Source of the DNA: Salsipaludibacter sp963812245
Lineage (GTDB): Bacteria; Actinomycetota; Nitriliruptoria; Nitriliruptorales; Nitriliruptoraceae
Assembly (NCBI GenBank): GCA_963812245.1
Contig: CAWEUK010000002.1
Location: 496,001-560,000, forward strand
DNA length: 64,000 bases
Reading direction: 5' to 3'
Part shown: positions 42,206 through 49,799 of the stretch, piece after piece
How positions within the stretch are numbered: the stretch's first letter is position 1
How the letters are laid out: every line of letters starts with the position of its first letter
The notes under the pieces: generated by a model
Database searches by the model: none
What the model saw: only the letters and a program-made list of their open reading frames with translations
What the model was told of the DNA's origin: nothing
Program-made: the position numbers and the translations under genes

Positions 42206-42271
42206 TCGGAGCCCACGGGGCCGACTGTCCAGTCGCGGGGAGGGGAGGAGTCGGGCCAGCGATCGTCGTCC

Positions 42272-43483
42272 TCAGGTTCGCAGTGGCAGTCGCAGGTTGA
42301 CGGTCGTGGCGGTGTCGGGATCCACCCAGATCTCCCCCCCATGGGCCACCACGAGCTCACGTGCAATCGCCAGTCCCAGGCCGGTGCCGCCGGAATCGCG
42401 TTCGCGGGCCTGGTCTGCCCGACTGAACCGCTCGAATGCTCGCTCGATGAACTCCGGTGGAAAGCCCTGCCCACCGTCGGTGACGGTCACGGTCGCCCAG
42501 CCGCCATCCGCCGCCGCGGCCACCTGCACGCGAGCGTCGGCCGGGGTGTACCGGATCGCGTTGTCGACGAGGTTGCGCATCACTCGCCCGAGCGCCTGCG
42601 GATCCCCGTCCACGGGCAGCGCCCGGTCGCAGACCAGGTGCAGGTCGACGGCCTGTGCCCGTGCGACCGGCGTCATCGTCTCGACTTCTGCGTCCACGAT
42701 CTCGACCAGGTCCACTCGCATCAGGTCGAGCACCTGGTCGCCGGCCTCCAGCCGCACCAGGACGAACAGGTCGTCGACCATGTCGCGCAGGACGGTGACG
42801 TCGGTGGCCATGGCTGCGAGATACCTGGCAGGGTCCGGGGCGACGCCGTCCTCCAGCGCCTCGATCGCGGCCTGCATGCTGGCGAGGGGCGTGCGCAGGT
42901 CGTGTGACAGTGCCGTGAGCAGGTGGTCGCGTGCGCGGGCGTCGCTGGCACGCTCCCGCTCCAGTGCCTCCAGGCGGGCCGCCATCTGGTCCACCCAGCG
43001 GGACAGCTCGCCGACTTCGTCGCGTCGATCGACGCCCGTTCGGGCCGACAGGTCACCGGCCGCGATCTGTTGCGCAGCGCCCGCGATGTCCTGCAGGTCG
43101 GCGATGAGCGGTCGGGCCACGCTCAGCGCGACCAGCAGCCCGAGTCCCGCGCCGAGCACCAGCGCAGCCAGCACCAACTTGATGCCGGTCGTGTCCAGGA
43201 TCATCGTGGTCGTCGATGCCATCACGACACCACTGGCGATCACGATCGCGATGCCGGCGATCACCAGCATCGTCAGGCGCAGCGAGGACCAGCGTCGATG
43301 CATGCGGACGAGGGCGAGCGTGGCGACGGCCGAGACCAGGGCGGCCACCGCGAACACCACGTAGAGGCGGGCGCGAACCTGCGGTTCCGACCGCATGCCG
43401 CCCTCGGAGACGACCAGGCCAACGGCAACCAGCAACGCCACCCCTGCCAGCACTGCCACCGCCACCCGCCCTCGGCGACTCAT
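42272..43483 (-). CDS. sensor histidine kinase
   Basis: This 403-residue membrane kinase has three or four N-terminal transmembrane helices with little extracytoplasmic sequence. A HAMP linker (IAAGDLSARTGVDRRDEVGEL), a HisKA domain with the phosphorylated His in LSHDLRTPLASM, and an ATPase domain with NLVDNAIRYTP, DGGQGFP and GGTGLGLAIA follow. It is cotranscribed with the upstream response regulator: its ATG overlaps the regulator's stop (ATGA). The scarcity of outer loops suggests it senses something in or near the membrane (inference). Confidence 0.93.
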   Translation of the reverse strand: MSRRGRVAVAVLAGVALLVAVGLVVSEGGMRSEPQVRARLYVVFAVAALVSAVATLALVRMHRRWSSLRLTMLVIAGIAIVIASGVVMASTTTMILDTTGIKLVLAALVLGAGLGLLVALSVARPLIADLQDIAGAAQQIAAGDLSARTGVDRRDEVGELSRWVDQMAARLEALERERASDARARDHLLTALSHDLRTPLASMQAAIEALEDGVAPDPARYLAAMATDVTVLRDMVDDLFVLVRLEAGDQVLDLMRVDLVEIVDAEVETMTPVARAQAVDLHLVCDRALPVDGDPQALGRVMRNLVDNAIRYTPADARVQVAAAADGGWATVTVTDGGQGFPPEFIERAFERFSRADQARERDSGGTGLGLAIARELVVAHGGEIWVDPDTATTVNLRLPLRT

Positions 43484-44193
43484 GGGTCGAAGCGATACCC
43501 GACACCACGAACGGTGACCAGGTGTGCGGGGTTGGACGGGTCGCGTTCCAGCTTCTGGCGCACGTGGCCCACGTGCACGGTGACCGTTGCCGGGTCCTGC
43601 CACGCTGCCGACGAGTCCCAGACGTGCTGGAGCAGCTGGTCGCGCGAGTACACCTGTCGGGGGCTGCGCGCCAGGTACGCCAGCAGGTCGAACTCGCGGC
43701 GCGTCAGTTCGACGAGTCGGCCGTCCCGACGGACCTCCCGGGTGGCCTCGTCGATGCTGATGTCGTCGAACTCCAGGACGACCCCGCCCGAAGGTGTGGT
43801 GTGCGCGCGCCGCAGCACCGAGGTGACCCGCGCCGCGAGTTCACGCGGCGAGAAGGGTTTGACGACGTAGTCGTCGGCACCCAGTCCCAGCCCCAGCACC
43901 CGGTCACCCTCGTAGCCACGGGCGGTCAACATGATCACCGGGGTGGTGGCGCGCGAGCGCAGCCGCTGCAGGATGGTCAGGCCATCCACCCCCGGGAGCA
44001 TCACGTCCAGGACCACCAGGTCGAAGTCGTGCTGTTCCAGCAGCTTCAGCGCCGACGTGCCGTCGTCGGCCCACGTGACCTCGTGGCCGTCGTGCTCGAG
44101 GTACTGGCACACGACTTCGCGAACCATGGGCTCGTCGTCCACCACGAGCACATGGCCGGTGGGGCGTGCGAGCGGCGCGTTCATGGATGCCAT
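43480..44193 (-). CDS. OmpR/PhoB-type response regulator
   Basis: This 237-residue regulator has a receiver domain with the acidic pair in VLVVDDEPM, the phosphoacceptor Asp in LVVLDVMLPG and the KPFSPRELAARV end. A winged-helix DNA-binding domain follows, with ELTRREFDLLAYLARSPRQVYSR and TVTVHVGHVRQKLE, ending GVGYRF. It forms a two-component system with the overlapping kinase. A TAGTCT box ends six bases before the ATG at 44193, so the operon is probably leaderless; an ATG nine bases downstream is an alternative. Confidence 0.93.
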   Translation of the reverse strand: MASMNAPLARPTGHVLVVDDEPMVREVVCQYLEHDGHEVTWADDGTSALKLLEQHDFDLVVLDVMLPGVDGLTILQRLRSRATTPVIMLTARGYEGDRVLGLGLGADDYVVKPFSPRELAARVTSVLRRAHTTPSGGVVLEFDDISIDEATREVRRDGRLVELTRREFDLLAYLARSPRQVYSRDQLLQHVWDSSAAWQDPATVTVHVGHVRQKLERDPSNPAHLVTVRGVGYRFDP

Positions 44194-44199
44194 GGGGCG

Positions 44200-44205
44200 A
44201 GACTA
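44200..44205 (-). promoter_or_regulatory. -10 box TAGTCT for leaderless two-component operon
   Basis: Minus-strand TAGTCT is separated by six bases from the ATG at 44193. No ribosome site is present, consistent with a leaderless start. Confidence 0.38.
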
Positions 44206-44332
44206 CGAGCGCCCGACAGTGTCGTGGCGTTCGGGTGGACGACTTTCGCGAAACTTGAGGATCGCGTTGGCCGCCCTTGGCATTCGGTCGGCCCACTGGG
44301 GACTGTCCGATCAACCAACAAAGGATGCACTC

Positions 44333-44764
44333 ATGCGACGGATCCTCACCCTGGCTGCCACGTTGGTGGCCACCACGCTCTTCGCACTCCCGGCCAGCGC
44401 CGGTGTCACTGGCCCGGCCTTCTACGCCGACGGTGGCGTGTACCGGACGGTGGGCACGCCAACGGACCTGTCCGGCACCGGCGCACCGGCCAGTTCGTTC
44501 GACACGCTCTGGGCCATCGCGGACCAGATGAACGTGGCGGAGGCGGCGCCCGGAGCCCAGGACTACAACGGCGGTCGTTGGATGGTCCATGCGCTCGACT
44601 ACACCGACTACGACGCCGTGCTCGACGCCGGTGACCTGGACGGCAACGGGGTGCTCGACTCCACCGAAGAGGTCGCGGCCGCCATCGAAGCCGGCGTCGC
44701 CGCCGATGGTGGCGTGGTCCGCAGTTTCGTGTGTCCCGTGATCCCGCTGCCGCGGGGTCGTTGA
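44333..44764 (+). CDS. secreted protein with an EF-hand-like loop
   Basis: I do not recognise the family of this 143-residue protein. It has a clear Sec signal peptide (MRRILTLAATLVATTLFALPASA, cleavage probably after ASA near residue 23). The mature part contains one EF-hand-like calcium loop, DAGDLDGNGVLDSTEE, near residues 101-116, and a single Cys near the end (SFVCPV). AAAGGA precedes the ATG. It is divergent from the two-component operon across 139 bases, so it may be regulated by it. Calcium binding is inferred from the loop only. Confidence 0.72.
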   Translation: MRRILTLAATLVATTLFALPASAGVTGPAFYADGGVYRTVGTPTDLSGTGAPASSFDTLWAIADQMNVAEAAPGAQDYNGGRWMVHALDYTDYDAVLDAGDLDGNGVLDSTEEVAAAIEAGVAADGGVVRSFVCPVIPLPRGR

Positions 44765-44929
44765 GGCAGACGACCCAGGCATGGGCCCGTGCGGGCGCTG
44801 GCGAACGCCACGTCTGCGCGGGCCTGCGGCGTCGGGTCGCGCCGATCATTGACGGGACCGGCAGGTGACTGATGGCAGGCGGCGGATGCCAGGTGCTGCT
44901 GACAGCCCAACACGGGGCGTCCTGCGTGA

Positions 44930-45005
44930 TGGTGGTCAGGGGCGGGGTCGAACCGCCGACACCACGATTTTCAGTCGTGTGCTCTACCAACTGAGCTACC
45001 TGACC
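44930..45005 (-). tRNA. tRNA-Phe (GAA)
   Basis: The minus strand folds into a complete cloverleaf: acceptor GGTCAGG/CCTGACC, D-arm GCTC...GAGC, anticodon stem ACGAC/GTCGT-type pairing around loop CTGAAAA (anticodon GAA), and a T-arm with GGTTCGA. The terminal CCA is encoded (44930-44932). It lies last in a three-tRNA series. Confidence 0.95.
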
Positions 45006-45059
45006 ATGTCCCTGCGAGAATTGTCACCTGGTCGGCGACGGTCCTGCCGGGACGGCAAC

Positions 45060-45086
45060 GTCCGGACGCCAAAGGCGTTTCCGGAC
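45060..45086 (-). terminator. strong hairpin between tRNA-Asp and tRNA-Phe
   Basis: GTCCGG-ACGCC (45060-45070) pairs with GGCGT-CCGGAC (45074-45086) around an AAA loop, with a two-base TT bulge. It lies just downstream of tRNA-Asp on its strand and may end that transcript or mark a processing site before tRNA-Phe. Confidence 0.5.
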
Positions 45087-45095
45087 GAGGCATTG

Positions 45096-45170
45096 CGGAC
45101 CTGACGGGATTTGAACCCGCGACCTCCACCTTGACAGGGTGGCGAGCACTCCAAACTGCTCCACAGGTCC
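45096..45170 (-). tRNA. tRNA-Asp (GTC)
   Basis: A 75-base cloverleaf on the minus strand: acceptor GGACCTG/CAGGTCC, D-arm GAGC...GCTC, anticodon stem CCACC/GGTGG around CTGTCAA (anticodon GTC), T-arm GCGGG-TTCAAAT-CCCGT. The 3' CCA is not encoded; CAA follows the discriminator G. Confidence 0.95.
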
Positions 45171-45189
45171 ATCTATGTGGCTGGTGAGG

Positions 45190-45262
45190 TGGGCCGCGCA
45201 GGACTCGAACCTGCAACCAGCGGATTAAAAGTCCGATGCTCTGCCAGTTGAGCTAGCGGCCC
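45190..45262 (-). tRNA. tRNA-Lys (TTT)
   Basis: A 73-base cloverleaf on the minus strand: acceptor GGGCCGC/GCGGCCC, D-arm GCTC...GAGC, anticodon stem TCGGA/TCCGC around CTTTTAA (anticodon TTT), T-arm GCAGG-TTCGAGT-CCTGC. CCA is not encoded. It is the first of the three tRNAs in transcription order. Confidence 0.95.
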
Positions 45263-45287
45263 GGACCGGCGTTGGCAACGAACGCCC

Positions 45288-45317
45288 AGTCTAGCCAGTC
45301 CGTGAAGGCATGGCCAA
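45288..45317 (-). promoter_or_regulatory. promoter of the tRNA series
   Basis: On the minus strand TTGGCC (45312-45317) and TAGACT (45288-45293) are 18 bases apart and lie 25 bases before tRNA-Lys. This is one of the few places here with both -35 and -10 elements visible. Confidence 0.45.
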
Positions 45318-45416
45318 ATCAGGTACCGAGGCGAGACGTGACGATAGCGCGTCGTGGATTGCCCCGACTGGGCTGGCGCAACGGTTAGCCTCTGCACCAC
45401 CGAGGAGCCGAACAAC

Positions 45417-46286
45417 ATGGGTGCATCGAACACGGACCGGTTGGTGCCGGTCACCGACGACAACAGCGACGCCGTGTCAAGCCGTCTGGAGCAGGCTGGA
45501 TCCATGCGTGGTGGTGACGTGGTGGACGAGGCCGAACTGGCCCGATTGCAGGGGCGTCGCGGCCGTGCGGACTGGAAGGCCGTGGCCGCCCAGCGTGGGG
45601 GCGAACTGGTCGGGTACGCCGGCCTGGTCGATCGCGGCGAGCGGGTGACGGGCGACGTCGTGAGCCTGGCCGGCACCGACGTGCTGGCGGACCTGCTGGG
45701 CTGGCAGCGTGAGGAGGCGGGGGATCGCTCCCTGACGGCGTGGTTGCGGTTTGCGTCCGAGGAGGAGTTGGCCGCGGTCGAGGACAGCGGCTTCGAGGTG
45801 CAGCGACGACTCAGCGTGCTGGGACGCACCGTCGCCGACGTCGAGTTGGCCGAGCCTCCGACGAACGTGACGATCCGGCCCTTCCACATCGATGACCTCG
45901 ACGGGATGCTGGCAGTCCTGCTGGATGCCTACGACGGCACCGAGGACGCCGGGTGGACGCGTGACGAGATCACCCGCCGACGGTCCTATCCGTGGTATCG
46001 CGACGAGGACCTGCTGATTGCCGCGACCTCCGACAACCGGATCGCGGGGATCCACTGGACCAAGCGGCGCACGCCCGACACCGGCGAGGTCTACAACCTC
46101 GCCATCGCCCCGTGGGCACAGGGCAAGGGCCTTGGTCGGGCACTGCTGACCGCCGGTCTCGTCCACGTGCGTGAATGGGGTGGCGAGGACATGGTGCTGT
46201 GGGTGGACAATGCCAACGAGCGCGCCATGGCCCTGTACGAGTCGCTGGGATTCGTCCGACGCTGGGACGACCTCGCCCTGGGATGA
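45417..46286 (+). CDS. mshD: mycothiol synthase
   Basis: MshD acetylates Cys-GlcN-Ins with acetyl-CoA in the last step of mycothiol synthesis. The 289-residue protein is a tandem GNAT. The N-terminal half is degenerate, and the C-terminal half keeps the acetyl-CoA loop APWAQGKGLGRALL within GEVYNLAIAPWAQGKG, and VDNANERAMALYESLGF. HWTKRRTPDTGEVY is the MshD-type lead-in. The ATG at 45417 follows GAGGAG, and a TAGCCT -10 box lies at 45386-45391. As in mycobacteria, it converges on a GlnR-like regulator gene. mshA lies 11 kb downstream. Confidence 0.9.
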   Translation: MGASNTDRLVPVTDDNSDAVSSRLEQAGSMRGGDVVDEAELARLQGRRGRADWKAVAAQRGGELVGYAGLVDRGERVTGDVVSLAGTDVLADLLGWQREEAGDRSLTAWLRFASEEELAAVEDSGFEVQRRLSVLGRTVADVELAEPPTNVTIRPFHIDDLDGMLAVLLDAYDGTEDAGWTRDEITRRRSYPWYRDEDLLIAATSDNRIAGIHWTKRRTPDTGEVYNLAIAPWAQGKGLGRALLTAGLVHVREWGGEDMVLWVDNANERAMALYESLGFVRRWDDLALG

Positions 46287-46385
46287 CCCCGGCTGGTGCC
46301 AGCGGTGGACCCAGGGCCCGGGACCGACAGCCGCGTCCGCGCCCACGGTGGGTGGGGTGGCGAGCCGAGTTGGCCGGGGCAGGTG

Positions 46386-47063
46386 TCAGTCGGTCTCGCC
46401 GGACCCGCCGGGCGGGACGAGTTTGTAGCCCACGCCACGCACGGTCTCGATGAGGTGGTCGTGTTCGGGTCCGAACTTGGCGCGCAGACGACGGATGTGC
46501 ACGTCGATCGTGCGTGATCCCCCGTAGTAGTCGTACCCCCAGACCTCCTTGAGCAACAGGTCCCGGCTGAACACGCGGTTGGGATGCGCGGCCAGGGTCT
46601 TGAGGAGTTCGAACTCCTTGTAGGTGAGGTCAAGCGGGGTGCCACGCAGCCGCACCTGGTAGGAGTCCTCGTCGACGACCAGGTCACCGATGCTGGCGGA
46701 TCGGTCGTTCTCGGCCGCCGCGACGCTGGCCATGACCAACCGCAGTCGCGCCTCGACCTCGCCAGGGGATGCCGTGGCCAGCACCCAGTCGTCGAAGCCC
46801 CAGTTGCCCCGCAGCACCGCGAGCGTCTGCTCGGCGGCGACGACCAACACGGGCGGGCGCAGTTCATGGGTCGCGGCCTGTCGGCACGCCGCCATGGCCA
46901 GGCGCAGGTCACCGGTGGCATCGACCAGCACGACATCGATGTCGCTGAGCGTGAATGAGGCGTTCGGTGTGAGCGCATCAGACGTCACGCTGTGGCCCAG
47001 CAACTCCAGGGGTGGCAGGAGTTCCGGCACGGCGGGACGGTCGGTGAGCACGAGCAGTCGCAT
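46386..47063 (-). CDS. GlnR-like winged-helix response regulator
   Basis: This 225-residue OmpR-type regulator resembles actinobacterial GlnR and Rv0818. The receiver-like domain lacks the usual double-acidic pocket after strand 1 (LVLTDRPAVPE in place of xVDDE), as in atypical GlnR proteins, although an Asp remains in VVLVDATGD. The DNA-binding domain is standard: LDLTYKEFELLKTLAAHP, SRTIDVHIRRLRAKFG, VRGVGYKLVPP. GlnR proteins control nitrogen metabolism without classic phosphorylation. It shares its neighbourhood with mshD as in mycobacteria. The ATG at 47063 is used. Confidence 0.88.
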   Translation of the reverse strand: MRLLVLTDRPAVPELLPPLELLGHSVTSDALTPNASFTLSDIDVVLVDATGDLRLAMAACRQAATHELRPPVLVVAAEQTLAVLRGNWGFDDWVLATASPGEVEARLRLVMASVAAAENDRSASIGDLVVDEDSYQVRLRGTPLDLTYKEFELLKTLAAHPNRVFSRDLLLKEVWGYDYYGGSRTIDVHIRRLRAKFGPEHDHLIETVRGVGYKLVPPGGSGETD

Positions 47064-47205
47064 TGGCGCAGCATAGGCAACCGGCTGAGCACTCCCGTGG
47101 CGACTCGGGCACCATGTCCGCCGACGGACCCGTGCGGGCGGCCCTGCCACCGCAGGCCGCGACGCCACCGCCCCCACCACCCGTGGGTCGACCTGAAAGG
47201 ACGCG

Positions 47206-47448
47206 ATGCAGGTGCGACTGTTCGCCGCCCTGCGCGATGCCGCCGGCACATCGGTCGTCCAGGTGGAGGCCACGACCGTGGCAGGGCTGATTGCCGAACT
47301 GGCGGCCGTCCATGGCGAGCCGATGGCGTCGCGACTTGCCGCTGCCACCGTGTTCGTCGACGACCTGGCGATACGGGACCATGCCAGCACCCACGATCTG
47401 ACCGCTGCGCAGGAGGTTGTCGTGGTCCCGCCCTTCGCCGGGGGCTGA
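47206..47448 (+). CDS. MoaD/ThiS-family sulfur carrier
   Basis: This 80-residue ubiquitin-like protein belongs to the MoaD/ThiS sulfur-carrier superfamily. It has the MQVRLFAALRDAAG start and the essential C-terminal Gly-Gly (PPFAGG), which is adenylated and converted to a thiocarboxylate. No moaE, thiG or moeB partner is adjacent. It could serve molybdopterin, cysteine or other sulfur-transfer chemistry; the surrounding thiol genes fit a sulfur role but do not decide it. The ATG at 47206 follows AAGG. Confidence 0.88.
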   Translation: MQVRLFAALRDAAGTSVVQVEATTVAGLIAELAAVHGEPMASRLAAATVFVDDLAIRDHASTHDLTAAQEVVVVPPFAGG

Positions 47449-47528
47449 CTGCCCACCCCGGCCACCTCCCGGTGAGTCGACGGCACTGCGCAACCTCACT
47501 TCCACCCATCCCCCAACAGGAGTTGTTC

Positions 47529-47894
47529 ATGGACATCGTTCTGGAAGCCCACTCCGGGCTCCGCTGGCTGGTCCTCATCGGGCTGGCCGCCACCGCGATC
47601 TGGGCGCTTGGCCGCGGCCGCGAACCCGTGCCGCCGTGGCCCCGGTGGGTCGGCTTCATCTTCATGCTGCAGGTGGCGCTGGGTTTGGTCCTGTGGGTGG
47701 CCAACAGCGGCTGGACGCTGGGTTGGTTCCTGGCCTGGTGGCATCCGATCGCGATGATTGGCGCCCTGGGCGTGTTCCAGGCGGGCCTGGCCAAGGCGAC
47801 CAGCGAGGAACGTCCGCGGACCCTTGGGATCTACACCGTCGTGTCGATCCTGTTGATCGTGCTCGCCATCCCGTGGCAGCGTGGGCTGATGTAG
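47529..47894 (+). CDS. small four-helix membrane protein, cytochrome-B-like
   Basis: This 121-residue protein is almost entirely four membrane helices. It opens EAHSGLRWLVL and has WWHPIAMIGALG in helix 3, a pattern seen in small proteins annotated as cytochrome B or HemJ-like; the two histidines could be haem ligands (inference). AGGAG lies about five bases before the ATG at 47529. It follows the MoaD-like gene by 80 bases in the same direction, so both may be one transcript. Confidence 0.72.
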   Translation: MDIVLEAHSGLRWLVLIGLAATAIWALGRGREPVPPWPRWVGFIFMLQVALGLVLWVANSGWTLGWFLAWWHPIAMIGALGVFQAGLAKATSEERPRTLGIYTVVSILLIVLAIPWQRGLM

Positions 47895-48031
47895 GCCCTG
47901 CGAAGCTGCCACCGGCGCTGATGGCGATCCGGCGCAGCGCCAGCGCCCGCAGCGACTGACGCAGATCCGGCGACATGCTGGCGCCGCCGCGAGCTGACGG
48001 AGTTCCCGCGCGGCTCGACCTCCGAGGTTTG

Positions 48032-48037
48032 TACCCT
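48032..48037 (+). promoter_or_regulatory. -10 box TACCCT, leaderless start at ATG 48045
   Basis: TACCCT is followed by seven bases and an ATG at 48045, the leaderless spacing. The box belongs to an imperfect dyad (ACCCT...AGGGT, 48033-48052). It would drive a transcript that begins with a reading frame overlapping the HTH-TusA gene. Confidence 0.45.
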
Positions 48038-48044
48038 TTCCCCT

Positions 48045-48170
48045 ATGAGGGTCGACCACGCCGGGGTCGGTCGCGATGCTGATTGTCGGTTGCCCGACGA
48101 CGCAGCATCACGTGCGGATGCGGTGACCGCCCAGCGGTCGATCCGCGCCTGCCACGAGAACTGTTGCCAT
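48045..48170 (+). other. leaderless upstream frame with Cys codons at the HTH-TusA start
   Basis: From ATG 48045 an open frame (MRVDHAGVGRD...) runs 42 codons to the HTH-TusA start codon in a different frame. Its last codons before that ATG are TGC CAC GAG AAC TGT TGC (Cys at three of six), with TGT TGC at 48162-48167 touching the downstream ATG. The frame does not stop there but stays open far into the next gene. It resembles, in position, the polycysteine leaderless attenuator frames of mycobacteria; function is inference. Confidence 0.3.
48075..48109 (+). promoter_or_regulatory. two-tier hairpin in the HTH-TusA leader
   Basis: GATGCTG (48075-48081) pairs with CAGCATC (48103-48109), and inside it GTCGG (48085-48089) pairs with CCGAC (48094-48098) around a TTGC loop. 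The structure lies within the leader frame and 60 bases before the HTH-TusA ATG; it could be an attenuator or an operator. Confidence 0.45.
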
Positions 48171-49131
48171 GTCCAACGATGCCACCCGCACCGCCGCCGA
48201 TCCGGCTGCCGCGGTGTTGACGGCCCCGACCAGGGCCGGCATCTACAAGCGCCTCCGTACCGATGGCGATGGGGTGTCGGCTTCCGACGTGGCCGAGATG
48301 TTCGGGCTGCACCCCAACGTGGCCCGCGGGCACCTCGACCAGCTGGCCGACGTCGGTCTGGTGGTCGTGGGAACCAGGCGGAATCCCCGCGGCGGACGTC
48401 CGGCCAAGATCTACATCGCGCGCGAACAGGCCACGACCGCAGGCGACGTCAAGGTTCCGCCCGGCAGCCAGCTCGGTGTCCACGTGGTCGTGCAGTTGAT
48501 CGCGGGCCTGGTCGAACACACGGCCAAACTCGAGGTCCTGGCCGAGGCCGAGGGCCGTCGCCTGGTCGATGCGGCTGGCGGTCGCGCCGAGGCCCGTGAT
48601 CTCGAAGCGGCCGTCGTGGTCGCCGTCGAGGGCCTGCGTCTGGCCTTTCCCGAAGTTCGCATGACCGGCGACCACGGGTCCGTCGCCGTCGAGGGGCTCG
48701 ACATCGGCCTGCGCCTGATCGGGGAGGTCGACGGTGAGGTCGGCGACGCCCTGGCACGTGGGTTCGTCCGTGGTGCGGTGATGGCCGCAGGTGCCACCAC
48801 CCGGGTTGCCTCGCACCGCGGCCGCCTCACGATCAGTGAGGATCGGTCGGGTGCCGTCGGCGCCACACCGACGGCCAGGGTCGATGCGCGCGGACGGACC
48901 TACCAGGCCGGCATCGTGTTGTCGATGCAGGCGATGGAGGGGATGCGCGCCGGTGACTACCTCGAAGTCATGACCGATCTGAAGGGTGCCCCGGCAGCCT
49001 TCGCGCGCTGGGCCGACCGCGCCGGCCACGAGGTCGTCGACGTCAACCGGGTTCGTGACATGCGTGGGACGGTGGCGTTGCGCCTCCTGCTGCGCAAGGC
49101 GACCGGCATGCTCGGACCGGCCTCCACATGA
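48169..49131 (+). CDS. HTH regulator fused to a cysteine-less TusA-like domain
   Basis: This 320-residue protein joins an ArsR/MarR-like winged HTH (about 18-85, with DVAEMFGLHPNVARGHLDQL and wing RGGRPAKIY) to a middle helical domain. A C-terminal domain (about 237-311) follows the TusA/SirA sulfurtransferase pattern: VDARG, a helix, MRAGDYLEVMTD, WADRAGHEVV and a closing LLLRK. TusA normally has a reactive Cys in a CPxP motif; here that site reads TYQAG, with Tyr245 at the Cys position. It is thus probably a sensor rather than a sulfur carrier (inference). The ribosome site is weak. DUF4395 and thioredoxin genes follow. Confidence 0.8.
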   Translation: MSNDATRTAADPAAAVLTAPTRAGIYKRLRTDGDGVSASDVAEMFGLHPNVARGHLDQLADVGLVVVGTRRNPRGGRPAKIYIAREQATTAGDVKVPPGSQLGVHVVVQLIAGLVEHTAKLEVLAEAEGRRLVDAAGGRAEARDLEAAVVVAVEGLRLAFPEVRMTGDHGSVAVEGLDIGLRLIGEVDGEVGDALARGFVRGAVMAAGATTRVASHRGRLTISEDRSGAVGATPTARVDARGRTYQAGIVLSMQAMEGMRAGDYLEVMTDLKGAPAAFARWADRAGHEVVDVNRVRDMRGTVALRLLLRKATGMLGPAST

Positions 49132-49181
49132 CTGCACACACCCGTCTTCCCGGTTCCCGCCACACCGCACAAGGAGTTCAG

Positions 49182-49799
49182 ATGAGCATCACCGACACCT
49201 CGGCGGCCACATCCCGCCAGTCCGGGGACCAGGCACAGCGGTTGTCCGCCGACCCCGCGGCCCCCGCGGCCCCTGCGGCCCCTGCGGCGCCCGCGGCCCC
49301 TGCGGTGCCCGCGGCCCCTGCGGTCCGGCCGGCGCCGATCGCGCCAGCGTCGGCCCGGCACCCCGAACCCGGGATGGTGGATGTTCGTGGACCGCGGTTC
49401 TCGTCGGCGGTGACGGCCACGATCCTGGCGGTCGCGCTGGTCGTGCAGGGACCGGTCGGGACCTGGCTGGTCGCCATCCAGGTTGGCGTGTTCGCCGTCG
49501 CCACCGGCTTCGGCGTGCGCCACTCGCCGTGGGCACACCTGTTCCGGTTCGTGCGCAGCGTCGCCGACCTCGGGCCACCGATGGCCTTCGAGTCTGCCAC
49601 GCCGCCCCGCTTCGCCCAGGCGTGCGGTCTGGTCGTCGCCGGCAGCGGTCTGGTGGCACTGCTGCTGGGCGCGACCGTGATCGGGTGGTCGGCCGTGGGA
49701 GTCGTCCTGGCGCTGGCGACCGTGCTGGCCACGTCGGGGCTGTGCATCGGATGCGAGCTGTTCGTGGTGGGACAACGTGTGGTGGGAGGACGAGCATGA
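49182..49799 (+). CDS. DUF4395 membrane protein
   Basis: This 205-residue protein starts with about 75 disordered residues containing Ala-Pro repeats, then the DUF4395 domain: VDVRGPRFSSAVTA, helices, HSPWAHLFRFVRSV, PPRFAQACGL and a C-terminal GLCIGCELFVV with two cysteines. DUF4395 proteins have four membrane helices, are commonly fused to or adjacent to thioredoxin-like proteins, and are thought to take part in redox or sulfur transfer. AAGGAG lies six bases before the ATG. Its stop overlaps the thioredoxin ATG (ATGA). Confidence 0.88.
   Translation: MSITDTSAATSRQSGDQAQRLSADPAAPAAPAAPAAPAAPAVPAAPAVRPAPIAPASARHPEPGMVDVRGPRFSSAVTATILAVALVVQGPVGTWLVAIQVGVFAVATGFGVRHSPWAHLFRFVRSVADLGPPMAFESATPPRFAQACGLVVAGSGLVALLLGATVIGWSAVGVVLALATVLATSGLCIGCELFVVGQRVVGGRA
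49258..49325 (+). repeat. Ala-Pro coding low-complexity repeat
   Basis: Short GCGGCCCCT-like 9-base units repeat about seven times inside the DUF4395 gene and encode the AAP/APA run. The frame is kept, and it looks like a flexible linker produced by slippage. Confidence 0.6.
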
